Below the pieces are notes generated by a model. That model was not told the origin of the DNA and ran no database searches. It worked only from the letters and a program-made list of their open reading frames with translations. Of a DNA stretch of 64,000 nt, positions 44,977 to 55,535 are shown in pieces. The position numbers and the translations under genes were made by a program. How positions within the stretch are numbered: the stretch's first letter is position 1; every line of letters begins with the position of its first letter. The stretch is from Burkholderiaceae bacterium (lineage in GTDB: Bacteria > Pseudomonadota > Gammaproteobacteria > Burkholderiales > Burkholderiaceae_C), in the NCBI GenBank assembly GCA_017992055.1, contig JAGOPK010000002.1:62001-126000 (forward strand), in the 5' to 3' direction.

Positions 44977-46802
44977 GCCAACAGATCCGCAACATCGCCA
45001 TCATCGCGCACGTCGACCATGGCAAGACCACCATGGTCGACCAGCTGCTGCGCCAGAGCGGCACCTTTGCCGAGCACGAGAAGGTGGTCGACACCGTGAT
45101 GGACAGCAATGCCATCGAGCGCGAGCGTGGCATCACCATCCTGGCCAAGAACTGCGCCGTCAGCTGGCAGGGCACGCACATCAACATCGTCGACACCCCG
45201 GGACACGCGGACTTCGGCGGCGAGGTCGAGCGTGCGCTGTCGATGGTGGACGGCGTGCTGCTGCTGATCGATGCGCAAGAAGGCCCGATGCCGCAGACCC
45301 GCTTCGTCACCAAGAAGGCGCTGGCCCTGGGCCTGCGCCCCATCGTGGTGGTGAACAAGGTCGACAAGCCCGGCGCCAACTGCGACAAGGTCATCAACGC
45401 CGCCTTCGACCTGTTCGACAAGCTGGGCGCCACCGACGAGCAGCTGGACTTCCCGGTGGTCTATGCCTCGGGCATCAACGGCTGGTCGTCCAAGACCGAA
45501 GGCGCACCGGGCGAGCAATGGGGCCCGGACATGTCGGCGCTGTTCGACACCGTGCTGAGCCATGTGCCGGCCCACCAGGGCGACCCGGCCGCGCCGCTGC
45601 AACTGCAGATCTCGGCACTGGACTACTCCACCTTCGTCGGCCGCATCGGCGTGGGCCGCATCAATGCCGGCACGCTCAAGCCCATGCAGGACGTGCTGGT
45701 GATGGAAGGCCCGGAGGGCAAGAGCTTCAAGGGCCGCGTCAACCAGGTGCTGACCTTCCAGGGCCTGGAGCGCGTGCAGGTGCAGGAGGCCGGCCCCGGC
45801 GACATCGTGCTGATCAACGGCATCGAGGACCTGGGCATCGGCGTCACGCTGACCAGCCCCGACACGCCGACGCCGCTGCCGATGCTGAAGATCGACGAGC
45901 CGACGCTGACGATGAACTTCTGCGTCAACACCAGCCCGCTGGCCGGCCGCGAAGGCAAGTACGTGACCAGCCGCCAGATCTGGGACCGGCTGCAGAAGGA
46001 GCTGCAGAGCAATGTGGCCCTGCGCGTCAAGGAGACCGACGAGGACGGCATCTTCGAGGTCTCGGGCCGCGGTGAACTGCACCTGACCATCCTGCTGGAG
46101 AACATGCGCCGCGAAGGCTATGAGCTGGCCGTCAGCAAGCCGCGCGTGGTGTTCCAGGAGATCAACGGCGAGAAGTGCGAGCCCATCGAGCTGGTGACGG
46201 CCGACGTGGAAGAGCAGCACCAGGGCGGCGTCATGCAGGCACTCGGCGAGCGCAAGGGCGAGCTGGTGAACATGGAGCCGGACGGCCGCGGCCGCGTGCG
46301 CCTGGAGTACCGCATCCCGGCGCGGGGCCTGATCGGCTTCAGCAACGAGTTCCTGAACCTGACCCGTGGCTCGGGCCTGATCAGCAACATCTTCGACGGC
46401 TACGAGCCCTTCAAGGGCGAGATCGCCAGCCGCAAGAACGGCGTGCTGATCAGCATGGATGCCGGCGAGATCTTCACCTATGCGCTGGGCAAGCTGGACG
46501 ACCGCGGCCGCATGTTCGTGAAGGCCGGCGACCCGGTGTACGAAGGCATGATCGTCGGCATCCACAGCCGCGACAACGATCTGGTGGTGAATGCCACGCG
46601 CACCAAGCAGCTGACCAACTTCCGCGTCAGCGGCAAGGAAGACGCGATCAAGATCACGCCGCCGATCGAGCTGACGCTGGAATACGGCGTCGAGTTCATC
46701 GAGGACGACGAACTGGTGGAGATCACGCCCAAGTCCATCCGCCTGCGCAAGCGCCACCTGGCCGAGCACGACCGCAAGAGGGCACAACGCGAGGCTGCTT
46801 GA
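44973..46802 (+). CDS. typA: Ribosome-associated translational GTPase BipA/TypA
   Basis: A 609-residue GTPase related to EF-G. The G1 motif [15 protein letters not shown], the switch [27 protein letters not shown] and NKVDKPGA are all present. Domains III and V follow, then the BipA-specific C-terminal domain with the [10 protein letters not shown]-like end ([14 protein letters not shown]). BipA supports 50S assembly and growth under cold and stress. It is coupled to truB; an EamA gene starts 19 bases after it. Confidence 0.97.
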   Translation: MSQQIRNIAIIAHVDHGKTTMVDQLLRQSGTFAEHEKVVDTVMDSNAIERERGITILAKNCAVSWQGTHINIVDTPGHADFGGEVERALSMVDGVLLLIDAQEGPMPQTRFVTKKALALGLRPIVVVNKVDKPGANCDKVINAAFDLFDKLGATDEQLDFPVVYASGINGWSSKTEGAPGEQWGPDMSALFDTVLSHVPAHQGDPAAPLQLQISALDYSTFVGRIGVGRINAGTLKPMQDVLVMEGPEGKSFKGRVNQVLTFQGLERVQVQEAGPGDIVLINGIEDLGIGVTLTSPDTPTPLPMLKIDEPTLTMNFCVNTSPLAGREGKYVTSRQIWDRLQKELQSNVALRVKETDEDGIFEVSGRGELHLTILLENMRREGYELAVSKPRVVFQEINGEKCEPIELVTADVEEQHQGGVMQALGERKGELVNMEPDGRGRVRLEYRIPARGLIGFSNEFLNLTRGSGLISNIFDGYEPFKGEIASRKNGVLISMDAGEIFTYALGKLDDRGRMFVKAGDPVYEGMIVGIHSRDNDLVVNATRTKQLTNFRVSGKEDAIKITPPIELTLEYGVEFIEDDELVEITPKSIRLRKRHLAEHDRKRAQREAA

Positions 46803-46821
46803 GCCAGCGGCGCCGCCAACG

Positions 46822-47766
46822 ATGCGTTTGACCCATTCGCGCGCGGTGGCGCTGATGGTGCTGGTGACGCTGCTGTGGAGCATCGCCGGCATGGTCACGC
46901 GGCACCTGGAGGCGGCACGTAGCTTCGAGGTCACGTTCTGGCGCAGCCTGTTCAATGTCGCGGCGCTGCTGCTGGCGCTGGGCTGGATGCGCGGCCTGGG
47001 CGGCCCGCGCGGCCTGCTGGCCGAGTTCAGGCGCGGCGGCTGGGCGCTGTGGGCCTCGGGCCTGTGCTGGGCGGTGATGTACACCAACTTCATGCTGGCC
47101 ATCACCATGACCAGCGTGGCCACGGTGCTGATCACCATGTCCATCGCGCCGCTGCTGACGGCGCTGTTTGCGCGGCTGTTCCTGCGCCACCGCCTGCCGG
47201 CGCGCACCTGGCTGGCCATCACCGTGGCCGGCCTGGGCATTGCCTGGATGTTCGGCGAGCAGGCCCTGGCCAGCGGCGCCGATCCACGCGCGCTGCAGGG
47301 TGCCCTGGTGGCCCTGGGCGTGCCGATCGCCGGCGCCAGCAACTGGACCCTGCTGCAGTGGCTGCACCAGCGCCATGCGGCCGATCCGGCCATCGCCGAG
47401 CCCGAGATGCTGCCGGCGGTGCTGATCGGCGCGCTGATCTCCTGCGCGGTGACGCTGCCGCCGGCCCTGCCGCTGGCCGCCACCGCCCACGACCTGTGGC
47501 TGCTGGCCGGCCTGGGCGTGTTCCAGCTGGCCATTCCCTGCCTGCTGGCGGTGTGGCTGACCAAGGTGCTGCCGGCGCCCGAGATCTCGCTGCTGGCCCT
47601 GCTGGAGGTGGTGTTCGGCGTGCTGCTGGCCTGGATCGGGGCCGGCGAAGCGCCCGGGGCCACGGCGCTGCAGGGCGGGGCCCTGGTCATCGGCGCGCTG
47701 CTGGCCAACGAGCTGCTGGGCCTGCGCCAGCGTCGTGATGCGTCCATCGCGGCAGCGGCCGGCTGA
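46822..47766 (+). CDS. EamA/DMT-superfamily membrane transporter
   Basis: A 314-residue inner-membrane protein with about ten hydrophobic helices arranged as two EamA repeats (the first from ALMVLVTLLWSIAGMVTRHL, the second from ALQGALVALGVPIAGASNWTLLQ). DMT proteins export amino acids, metabolites or drugs; no substrate can be read here. It is followed by a glycosyltransferase gene after six bases, so it may share the downstream transcript. Confidence 0.87.
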   Translation: MRLTHSRAVALMVLVTLLWSIAGMVTRHLEAARSFEVTFWRSLFNVAALLLALGWMRGLGGPRGLLAEFRRGGWALWASGLCWAVMYTNFMLAITMTSVATVLITMSIAPLLTALFARLFLRHRLPARTWLAITVAGLGIAWMFGEQALASGADPRALQGALVALGVPIAGASNWTLLQWLHQRHAADPAIAEPEMLPAVLIGALISCAVTLPPALPLAATAHDLWLLAGLGVFQLAIPCLLAVWLTKVLPAPEISLLALLEVVFGVLLAWIGAGEAPGATALQGGALVIGALLANELLGLRQRRDASIAAAAG

Positions 47767-47772
47767 AACCCG

Positions 47773-48870
47773 ATGACGGCCCCCAGTCCTTCCACCACCC
47801 TCGATCCCGATGCCCCGGTGGTCGTGCGCTTTGCCGCGCTGGGCGACGTGGTGCTGCTGACCGTGCTGCTGGCCGCTCTGGCCCAGCGTTACGGCCGGCC
47901 GGTGCACCTGCTGTCCTCGGGCGACTGGACGCCGGTGCTGCTGGGCCACGATCCGGCGGTGTCCGAGCTGCGCCTGGTCAGCAGCCGGCGTGCGCCGTAC
48001 TGGCTGACGCCGTCACAGTGGTCGGCCAATGCCTGGCTCAAGGCCCACCGCGGCCCGGTCTACCTGTGCGATCCCGACGAGCATGCCGAGCGGGTGATCC
48101 GGCGTGCCGGCATCCCCGAGTCGCGCCTGGTGCGCGCCTGGAAGCACTGGCCCGGCGACGGCATCCACTGGGCCGACTGGTGGCTGCAGATTGCCGCACT
48201 GGATGCGCCGGCCTGCCCGGGACCGGCCGAGCCCATCAGCACGCCGCCGGTGCCGCGCCTGGCCGTGCCCGAGGCCTGGCTGGCCGAGGCCCGGCCCTGG
48301 ATGGCCGAGATGGGCCTGGGGCAGGGCGCGGACGCCCGGCCCTTCGTGCTGTTCCAGCCCGGCCACAAGAAGACCCACAAGCGCGGCCGCGTGGCCACCG
48401 CCGGGCACGACAAGCACTGGCCGGCCGAGCGCTGGGCCGAGGTGATCCGCGGCGTGCTGGCCGACCTGCCGGGCGGCGTGGCCCTGGTCTGCGGCTCGGC
48501 CCGCGAGGCTGGCCTGGCCCAGGAGGTGGTGGATGCGGTGGGCCCGCCACCGGCCGGCACCCGGGTGATCAACATCGCCCAGCGCAACACCACGCTGCCG
48601 CGCCTGGTGGCCCTGGCCGCGCAGGCGCGGGCCATGGTCTCGGTGGACACCGGCCCGGCCCATGTGGCGGCGGCGCTGGACTGTCCGCTGGTGGTGCTGT
48701 ACGGCGGCTTCGGCTGGCGGCGCTGGCGGGCGCGGCCGGCCACATCGATGGCCATTCCGCTGGGCCCCGAGGCACCCACCGATGGTGCCAAGGTGATGGA
48801 CCTGAGCCCGGACCAGGTGCTGGCGGCCTGGCGGCGGCTGCCGCTGCGCGGCCAGCGCAGCCCCGACTGA
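47773..48870 (+). CDS. Glycosyltransferase family 9 (heptosyltransferase-like)
   Basis: A 365-residue GT-B protein of family GT9. The N-terminal VVRFAALGDVVLLTVLLAALA is the WaaC/WaaF-type start; the C-terminal half has VFLFQPGHK-like VLFQPGHKKTHKRGR and the nucleotide-sugar site MVSVDTGPAHVAAALDCPLVVLYGG. Such enzymes add heptose to the LPS core from ADP-heptose. An envelope polysaccharide role is likely, but the sugar is unknown. It sits between an EamA gene and the WS/DGAT gene, not in an LPS cluster. Confidence 0.87.
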   Translation: MTAPSPSTTLDPDAPVVVRFAALGDVVLLTVLLAALAQRYGRPVHLLSSGDWTPVLLGHDPAVSELRLVSSRRAPYWLTPSQWSANAWLKAHRGPVYLCDPDEHAERVIRRAGIPESRLVRAWKHWPGDGIHWADWWLQIAALDAPACPGPAEPISTPPVPRLAVPEAWLAEARPWMAEMGLGQGADARPFVLFQPGHKKTHKRGRVATAGHDKHWPAERWAEVIRGVLADLPGGVALVCGSAREAGLAQEVVDAVGPPPAGTRVINIAQRNTTLPRLVALAAQARAMVSVDTGPAHVAAALDCPLVVLYGGFGWRRWRARPATSMAIPLGPEAPTDGAKVMDLSPDQVLAAWRRLPLRGQRSPD

Positions 48871-48943
48871 CCTGGCGCAAGGGCGGCGCAAGGCCGGCGC
48901 CGTCCCCGGGTCAACACCGGCGCCGTGGCGCGGTTTCAGCGCC

Positions 48944-48949
48944 TAGCAT
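48944..48949 (+). promoter_or_regulatory. -10-like hexamer 9 bases before the WS/DGAT start
   Basis: TAGCAT (four of six consensus positions) lies nine bases before the ATG at 48959. No Shine-Dalgarno sequence is visible. This again suggests a very short or absent leader. Confidence 0.3.
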
Positions 48950-48958
48950 GGCTGCACC

Positions 48959-50689
48959 ATGAAGCAGCTCTCCGGCCTGGACGCCACCTTCCTCTACCTG
49001 GAAACCGACCAGATGCCCATGCATGTGGGCGCGGTCAACATCTTCGAGCTGCCGCCGGGCACGCGCGGGCGCTTTGCCACCCGGCTGCGCCAGCACATGG
49101 CCGAGCGCCTGCCGCTGACGCCGGTGCTGCGCCGCCGGCTGTGGTGGATGCCGCTGAACCTGGCCAACCCGGCCTGGGTGGATGCCGAGCCCGACCTGTC
49201 CTGGCACATCATCGAGCACAAGCTGCCGGCCAGCGCCAAGCAGGGCAACGGCCAGGCCGAGATCGAGGACCTGGTCGGTCAGCTGCATGCCCAGCGCCTG
49301 GATCGCCAGCGCCCGCTGTGGCGCATGCATGTGCTGGAGGGCCTGGCGCCGGCCGCCGATGGCAGCAAGCGCGTGGCCCTGTATTCCAAGTTCCACCATG
49401 CGGCGGTGGACGGCCAGGCCGCCGTGGCCCTGGCCAAGGTCATCCTCGACCTCTCGCCCGGCGGCCGTGAGCTGCAGCTCAAGCCCAGCAGCCGGCGCAA
49501 GGTGTTCCAGCTGGGCTCGATGGAGATGCTGCGTGGCGCCCTGGCCAGCGAGGCGGCCCAGGTGGCGCGCATCGTCAAGCAGCTGCCGTCCACCGTGGGC
49601 ACGCTGGCCGATGCCGCCGGCCAGGCCCTGCGTGCGCTGCCGGCGCTGGGTGGTGATGCGAAGCGCAGTTCCAACATCGTGCTGGCGCCGCGCACGCCGT
49701 TCAACCAGAACGTCGGCGAGAGCCGCGCCTTTGCCGGCGTCAGCCTGCCGCTGCCCTGGATGAAGGCGGTGGCGCGCGAGCATGGCGCCACGCTCAACGA
49801 CATCGTGCTGCTGCTGTGCAGCACGGCGCTGCGGCGCTGGCTGGCCGCGCACGGCGGCGTGCCGCGCAAAAGCCTGATCGCCGCGGTGCCGATCTCGCTG
49901 CGCGAGGCCGGCGACACCACGCCCGACAACCAGGCCTCGATGAGCCTGGTCAGCCTGGGCACGCATTTGTCCGACCTGCGGCGCCGCCTGGCCCACATCA
50001 AGGCCGCCACCGCGGCCATGAAGTCGACCATGGGCAATCTGAAGAGCGTGCTGCCCACCGACTTCCCGTCCATCGGCGTGCCCTGGCTGATGGAGGCCGT
50101 GACCTCGCTGTATGGCAAGGCGAGGGTGGCCGAGCGTGTGCCCCAGCTGGCCAATGTGGTGATCAGCAATGTGCCGGGGCCGCCGGTGCCGCTGTACCTG
50201 GCCGGCGCGCGCATGCGCTGCAACTGGCCCACCTCCATCGTCGTGCACGGCATTGCGCTGAACATCACGGTGGAAAGCTATGACCAGCAGATGGACTTCG
50301 GCCTGGTGGCCGATGGCGCGGCGGTGGCCGACCTGCGGGCGCTGGCCGAGGCGCTGCGCGCGGCCTTCGACGAGCTGCCGCTGCTGGACCCGGTGAAGAA
50401 GGCGCCGCCCGGCCCGGCCGAGGCCCTGCCGGCGCTGGCGCGCAGCGGCCGGCGCATGCTGGACGGCATGGTCGACACGGTCAGCAGCAAGGTGGGTGGC
50501 AAGGTCGGCTCGGTGGCGCGCAGCATGGTCGGCACGGTGGTCAAGAGCGCGGTGTCGGGGGCGCTGTCCAGCGCCCGCGGCAGGGTCAAGGCCAGCGCCG
50601 CGGCGCCGGCCAAGGCCGAAGCGGCTGGCTCTGCAGCGGGCTCGGCGGCTAGGGCGGCCGCTCCAGGCCGGCGCGGCAAGGCCCGTTAG
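48959..50689 (+). CDS. Wax ester synthase/diacylglycerol acyltransferase (WS/DGAT)
   Basis: A 576-residue acyltransferase that esterifies fatty alcohols or diacylglycerol with acyl-CoA to make storage lipids. The active-site motif HHAAVDG (146-152) gives the HHxxxDG catalytic His. The start MKQLSGLDATFLYLE, the central NDIVLLLCSTALRRWL and the late PLYLAGARMRCNWPTS plus VESYDQQMDFGLVADG are family features. A low-complexity Ala/Lys tail from about 500 is unusual. It is followed after nine bases by two alpha/beta hydrolase genes. Confidence 0.93.
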   Translation: MKQLSGLDATFLYLETDQMPMHVGAVNIFELPPGTRGRFATRLRQHMAERLPLTPVLRRRLWWMPLNLANPAWVDAEPDLSWHIIEHKLPASAKQGNGQAEIEDLVGQLHAQRLDRQRPLWRMHVLEGLAPAADGSKRVALYSKFHHAAVDGQAAVALAKVILDLSPGGRELQLKPSSRRKVFQLGSMEMLRGALASEAAQVARIVKQLPSTVGTLADAAGQALRALPALGGDAKRSSNIVLAPRTPFNQNVGESRAFAGVSLPLPWMKAVAREHGATLNDIVLLLCSTALRRWLAAHGGVPRKSLIAAVPISLREAGDTTPDNQASMSLVSLGTHLSDLRRRLAHIKAATAAMKSTMGNLKSVLPTDFPSIGVPWLMEAVTSLYGKARVAERVPQLANVVISNVPGPPVPLYLAGARMRCNWPTSIVVHGIALNITVESYDQQMDFGLVADGAAVADLRALAEALRAAFDELPLLDPVKKAPPGPAEALPALARSGRRMLDGMVDTVSSKVGGKVGSVARSMVGTVVKSAVSGALSSARGRVKASAAAPAKAEAAGSAAGSAARAAAPGRRGKAR

Positions 50690-50698
50690 CATCCTGTC

Positions 50699-51571
50699 AT
50701 GACCCTGCACCGGCGCCGCCGCATCGCAAGAGCCCAACCGCCCGCCGCCGCGCCGCCCACGCCGCATTCGGCCCTGGACCAGCTGGGCCTGGCCGAGTTC
50801 AAGCCGCCCGGCCCGCTGCAGATGCTGCTGGAGGCCCGCGCGCCCTGGGAATATGCGGCCATGCTGGCGGCCACGCCCTGGCTGCGCCAGATTCCCGGTG
50901 GCGACGGCCATGTGGTGCTGGTGTTTCCGGGCCTGGGCGCGTCGGACATGAGCACCGTGCCGCTGCGCAACTTTCTGGCCGACCGCGGCTGGCAGCCCCA
51001 GCCCTGGAAGCAGGGCTTCAACTTCGGCCCGCGCCATGGCGTGCTGGACAGCTGCCGCGCCCTGGTGGCCCAGGCCTTCGAGCGCAGCGGTGCCAAGGTC
51101 AGCCTGCTGGGCTGGAGCCTGGGCGGCGTTTATGCCCGCGAGCTGGCCAAGGAGCAGCCCGAGCATGTGCGCTGCGTGATCACGCTGGGCTCGCCGTTTT
51201 CCGGCCATCCACGCGGCACCAATGCCTTCCGCTTCTACCAGATGGTCAGCGGCCAGCAGGTCGAACACGACCTGGAACTGCTGGCCCAGCTGGCCGAGCC
51301 GCCGGCCGTGCCCACCACCTCCATCTACAGCCAGACCGACGGCGTGGTGGCCTGGCAGTGCAGCCTCAACCCCGACCTGCCGCACACCGAGAACATCGAG
51401 GTCCATGCCAGCCACATCGGCATGGGCATGAACCCGCTGGCCCTGTATGCCATCGCCGACCGGCTGCGCCAGGATCCGCAACGCTGGCAGCGCTTCGACC
51501 CCAGCGGCGCGCGGCGCTGGTTCTACAAGACCACGCACCATGCGCCGGTGCGCGCGGCGCAGGGCCGCTGA
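50699..51571 (+). CDS. Alpha/beta-hydrolase, lipase/esterase-like
   Basis: A 290-residue alpha/beta-hydrolase. The nucleophile elbow is G138-W-S140-L-G-G (GWSLGG). The oxyanion region is VLVFPGLGASDMSTVPLRNFL. The late Asp and His of the triad are probably in SQTDGVVAW and ASHIGMG. Its N-terminal part lacks a normal signal peptide. It lies nine bases after the WS/DGAT gene, so it may hydrolyse or remodel neutral lipids. Substrate unproven. Confidence 0.85.
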   Translation: MTLHRRRRIARAQPPAAAPPTPHSALDQLGLAEFKPPGPLQMLLEARAPWEYAAMLAATPWLRQIPGGDGHVVLVFPGLGASDMSTVPLRNFLADRGWQPQPWKQGFNFGPRHGVLDSCRALVAQAFERSGAKVSLLGWSLGGVYARELAKEQPEHVRCVITLGSPFSGHPRGTNAFRFYQMVSGQQVEHDLELLAQLAEPPAVPTTSIYSQTDGVVAWQCSLNPDLPHTENIEVHASHIGMGMNPLALYAIADRLRQDPQRWQRFDPSGARRWFYKTTHHAPVRAAQGR

Positions 51572-51574
51572 ACC

Positions 51575-52459
51575 ATGCGCGTGCAAGCCAACGGCCTGGG
51601 CATCGAGGTCGACGACCAGGGCCCGCCCAACGGAGCGCCGCTGCTGCTGATCATGGGCCTGGGCATGCAGCTGCTGGCCTGGCCGCAGGAGCTGGTGGAC
51701 GACCTGGTGGCACGCGGCTTTCGCGTCATCCGCTTCGACAACCGCGACATCGGCCTGAGCCAGGGCTTCGACCACCTGGGCGTGCCACGGCTGTGGGGCG
51801 CGGCGCTGCGCCACCTGATGCACCTGCCGGTGCAGGCGCCGTACAGCCTGGCCGACATGGCCGACGACGCTGCCGGCGTGCTGGATGCGCTGGGCCTGGC
51901 CTCGGCCCATGTCTGCGGCGCCTCGATGGGCGGCATGATCGCCCAGCACCTGGCCGCCCGCCATGCGCCGCGTGTGCGCAGCCTGAGCCTGGTGATGACC
52001 ACCAGCGGCGCCCGCCACCTGCCGCAGCCCGGCTGGCCGGTGCGCCAGGCGCTGCTGGCCCGGCCGCGCAGCCTGGACCCGGCACACATCACCGAGCACA
52101 TCGTCAAGCTGCTGGCGCTGATCGGCAGCCCGGCCTGGCGCGACGACCCGCAGCGCGTGCGCCAGCGCATCGCCGCCACGGTGCAGCGCAGCTGGCATCC
52201 GGCCGGCACCGCGCGCCAGCTGGTGGCGGTGGTGGCCGATGGCGACCGCAGCCCGCTGCTGGGCCGCATCACGGCGCCCACCCGCGTGGTGCATGGCAGC
52301 GCCGACCCGCTGGTGCCGCCCGAAGGCGGGCGCGACCTGGCGCGCAAGATCCGCGGCGCCGAGCTGGAGATCATCGACGGCATGGGCCACGACCTGCCGC
52401 TGGCCCTGCTGCCGCGGCTGGCCGAGGGCATCGCGGCGGTGGCCGCCCGGGCGGGATAA
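51575..52459 (+). CDS. Alpha/beta-hydrolase fold protein
   Basis: A 294-residue soluble alpha/beta-hydrolase. The nucleophile is S117 in GASMGGMIAQHLA. The oxyanion loop is LLLIMGLGMQLLAW, followed by FDNRDIGLSQGFD. The triad Asp and His are in HGSADPLVPPEGG and GMGHDLPLA. This motif set matches broad esterases and the hydrolases found with wax-ester synthases. It starts three bases after the previous hydrolase gene. Its stop codon overlaps a GATAAT hexamer before dusA. Confidence 0.88.
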   Translation: MRVQANGLGIEVDDQGPPNGAPLLLIMGLGMQLLAWPQELVDDLVARGFRVIRFDNRDIGLSQGFDHLGVPRLWGAALRHLMHLPVQAPYSLADMADDAAGVLDALGLASAHVCGASMGGMIAQHLAARHAPRVRSLSLVMTTSGARHLPQPGWPVRQALLARPRSLDPAHITEHIVKLLALIGSPAWRDDPQRVRQRIAATVQRSWHPAGTARQLVAVVADGDRSPLLGRITAPTRVVHGSADPLVPPEGGRDLARKIRGAELEIIDGMGHDLPLALLPRLAEGIAAVAARAG

Positions 52460-52460
52460 T
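52455..52460 (+). promoter_or_regulatory. -10-like hexamer 6 bases before the dusA GTG start
   Basis: GATAAT (five of six consensus positions) overlaps the hydrolase TAA stop and ends six bases before the GTG at 52467. No ribosome site lies between. The predicted transcript start falls on the start codon. Confidence 0.45.
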
Positions 52461-52466
52461 CGGCGG

Positions 52467-53530
<1,064 letters not shown>

Positions 53531-53534
<4 letters not shown>

Positions 53535-54427
53535 ACGCAGTCAACGCCCCCAACGGCCTGCTCGCCATCGTCGGCGGCAGCGGCCTGTACGAGCTGGCCG
53601 GCCTGACCGACACCCAGTGGGTCGATGTCGACACCCCCTGGGGCCGGCCCAGCGACCAGATCCTCACCGGCCGCCTGCCCACGGCGGCTGGCGATGTGCG
53701 CCTGGCCTTTCTGCCGCGCCATGGCCGTGGCCACCGCCTGCCGCCCTCGGCCGTGCCCTACCAGGCCAACATCGCGGCCCTGAAGCAGCTGGGCGCCAGC
53801 GATGTGCTGTCGCTCAGCGCCGTCGGCAGCCTGCGCGCCGACCTGCCGCCGGGCCACTTCGTCATCGTCGACCAGTTCATCGACCGCACCGTGGGCCGGC
53901 CGGCCAGCTTCTTTGGCGCCGGCCTGGTGGCCCATGTGTCGCTGGCCCATCCGACCTGCCCGCGCCTGGGCGGCCATCTGCAGGCGGCGCTGGCCGCCCA
54001 GGGCGTGCCGCACACGCGCGGCGGCACCTATCTGGCGATGGAAGGGCCGCAGTTCAGCACCCTGGCCGAAAGCCGGCTGTACCGCAGCTGGAATGCCGAC
54101 GTCATCGGCATGACCAACCAGCCCGAGGCGCGCCTGGCCCGCGAGGCCGAGCTGTGCTATGCCAGCGTGTCCATGGTCACCGACTTCGACTGCTGGCATC
54201 CGGCCCATGACGACGTCACCGTGGACACGGTGATCCGCGTGTTGCTGGGCAATGCCGAGCGCGCGCGCGGCCTGGTGCAGTCCAGCGCCGGGGCCATCGC
54301 CCACGATGGCCATGGGCCTGGCTGCAGTTGCCGGCGCGCGCTGGACCATGCGCTGATGACGGCGCCCGCGGCACGCGATCCGGCCATGGTCGACAAGCTG
54401 CGCGGCATCGCCGGGAGGCTGCTGTGA
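53531..54427 (+). CDS. mtnP: 5'-methylthioadenosine phosphorylase
   Basis: A 298-residue nucleoside phosphorylase of the MTAP/PNP type, splitting methylthioadenosine to adenine and methylthioribose-1-phosphate. The phosphate loop GGSGLYELAG, the substrate site TYLAMEGPQFSTLAESRLYR and GMTNQPEARLARE are present. The base-recognition run VTDFDCWH has two Asp residues as in adenosine-preferring MTAP, not the Asn of inosine-type enzymes. mtnA follows with a GTGA overlap, feeding methionine salvage. Confidence 0.9.
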
Positions 54428-55527
54428 AGGTGGCCGGCCGCCACCAGCGCACCCTCTGGCCGGCCGCGGGCGAGGACCCCGGCCAGGCCGTCGAGGTCAT
54501 CGACCAGCGCCTGCTGCCGCACCAGTGGCGGGTGGCGCGGCTGGCCAGCATCGCCGACGTGCACCGCGCCATCGCCGAGATGTGGGTGCGCGGCGCGCCG
54601 CTGATCGGCGTCACCGCCGCCTATGGCCTGGCCCTGCAATGCCGCCACGACGGCCAGGACGCGGCGCTGCGCGAGGCCAAGGCCTATCTGGACGGCGCGC
54701 GGCCCACGGCCGTCAACCTGATGTGGGCGACGCAGCGCATGCTGGATGCCTTGCTGCGCCTGCCGCTGGCCGAGCGCGCGAGCGCCGCCTGGGCCCTGGC
54801 CGCCGCGCTGGCCGACGAGGACGTGGCCACCAACCATGCCATCGGCCGCCACGGCCTGGAACTGCTGCGGGCGCTGGCCGCGCGCCATGCGCACCGGCCG
54901 CTGAACATCCTGACGCACTGCAATGCCGGCTGGCTGGCCACGGTGGACTGGGGCACGGCGCTGGCGCCGATCTACCAGGCCCACGAGGCCGGCCTGGCCG
55001 TGCATGTGTGGGTGGACGAGACCCGGCCGCGCAACCAGGGCGCCAGCCTCACCGCCTGGGAGCTGGGCCAGCAGGGCGTGCCGCACACGGTGATTGCCGA
55101 CAATGCCGGCGGCCATTTGATGCAGCACGGTCTGGTGGATGCGGTCATCGTCGGCACCGACCGCGTCAGCCGCCGCGGCGATGTGTGCAACAAGATCGGC
55201 ACCTACCTCAAGGCCCTGGCGGCGCACGACAACGGCCTGCCGTTCTATGTGGCCATGCCGTTCTCGACGCTGGATGCCACGCTGGACGACGGCGTGGCCG
55301 AGATCCCGATCGAGGCCCGCTCACCGCGCGAAGTGACGCACATCACCGGCCGCGACGCCGAGGGCCGGCTGGTCGAGGTGCAGCTGACGCCCGACGGCAG
55401 CACGGCGCTGAACCATGGCTTCGACGTCACGCCGGCGCGCTTGGTGAGCGGGCTGATCACCGAGCGCGGGGTGCTGGCCGCCAATGCGACGGCCATTGCC
55501 GAGGCGCTGGCCGTGTCGGCCCGCTGA
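54424..55527 (+). CDS. mtnA: Methylthioribose-1-phosphate isomerase
   Basis: A 367-residue isomerase converting methylthioribose-1-phosphate to methylthioribulose-1-phosphate, the step after MtnP. Family motifs include MWVRGAPLIGVTAAYGLAL, THCNAGWLATVDWGTAL with the catalytic Cys, and GTDRVSRRGDVCNKIGTY with the catalytic Asp. The start is the GTG at 54424 overlapping the mtnP stop; there is no in-frame ATG at the N-terminus of the conserved region. The rest of the pathway (mtnB, C, D, K) is not in the window. Confidence 0.94.
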   Translation: MKVAGRHQRTLWPAAGEDPGQAVEVIDQRLLPHQWRVARLASIADVHRAIAEMWVRGAPLIGVTAAYGLALQCRHDGQDAALREAKAYLDGARPTAVNLMWATQRMLDALLRLPLAERASAAWALAAALADEDVATNHAIGRHGLELLRALAARHAHRPLNILTHCNAGWLATVDWGTALAPIYQAHEAGLAVHVWVDETRPRNQGASLTAWELGQQGVPHTVIADNAGGHLMQHGLVDAVIVGTDRVSRRGDVCNKIGTYLKALAAHDNGLPFYVAMPFSTLDATLDDGVAEIPIEARSPREVTHITGRDAEGRLVEVQLTPDGSTALNHGFDVTPARLVSGLITERGVLAANATAIAEALAVSAR

Positions 55528-55535
55528 GGCCTCAG
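55524..55535. terminator. Perfect palindrome spanning both stop codons of mtnA and the EamA gene
   Basis: CTGAGGCCTCAG is a 12-base perfect palindrome that contains the mtnA TGA and the EamA stop. Without a loop it would fold as a 4-bp stem with GGCC as loop, so it is weak as a terminator. It repeats the pattern of symmetric sequence at convergent ends. Confidence 0.3.
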
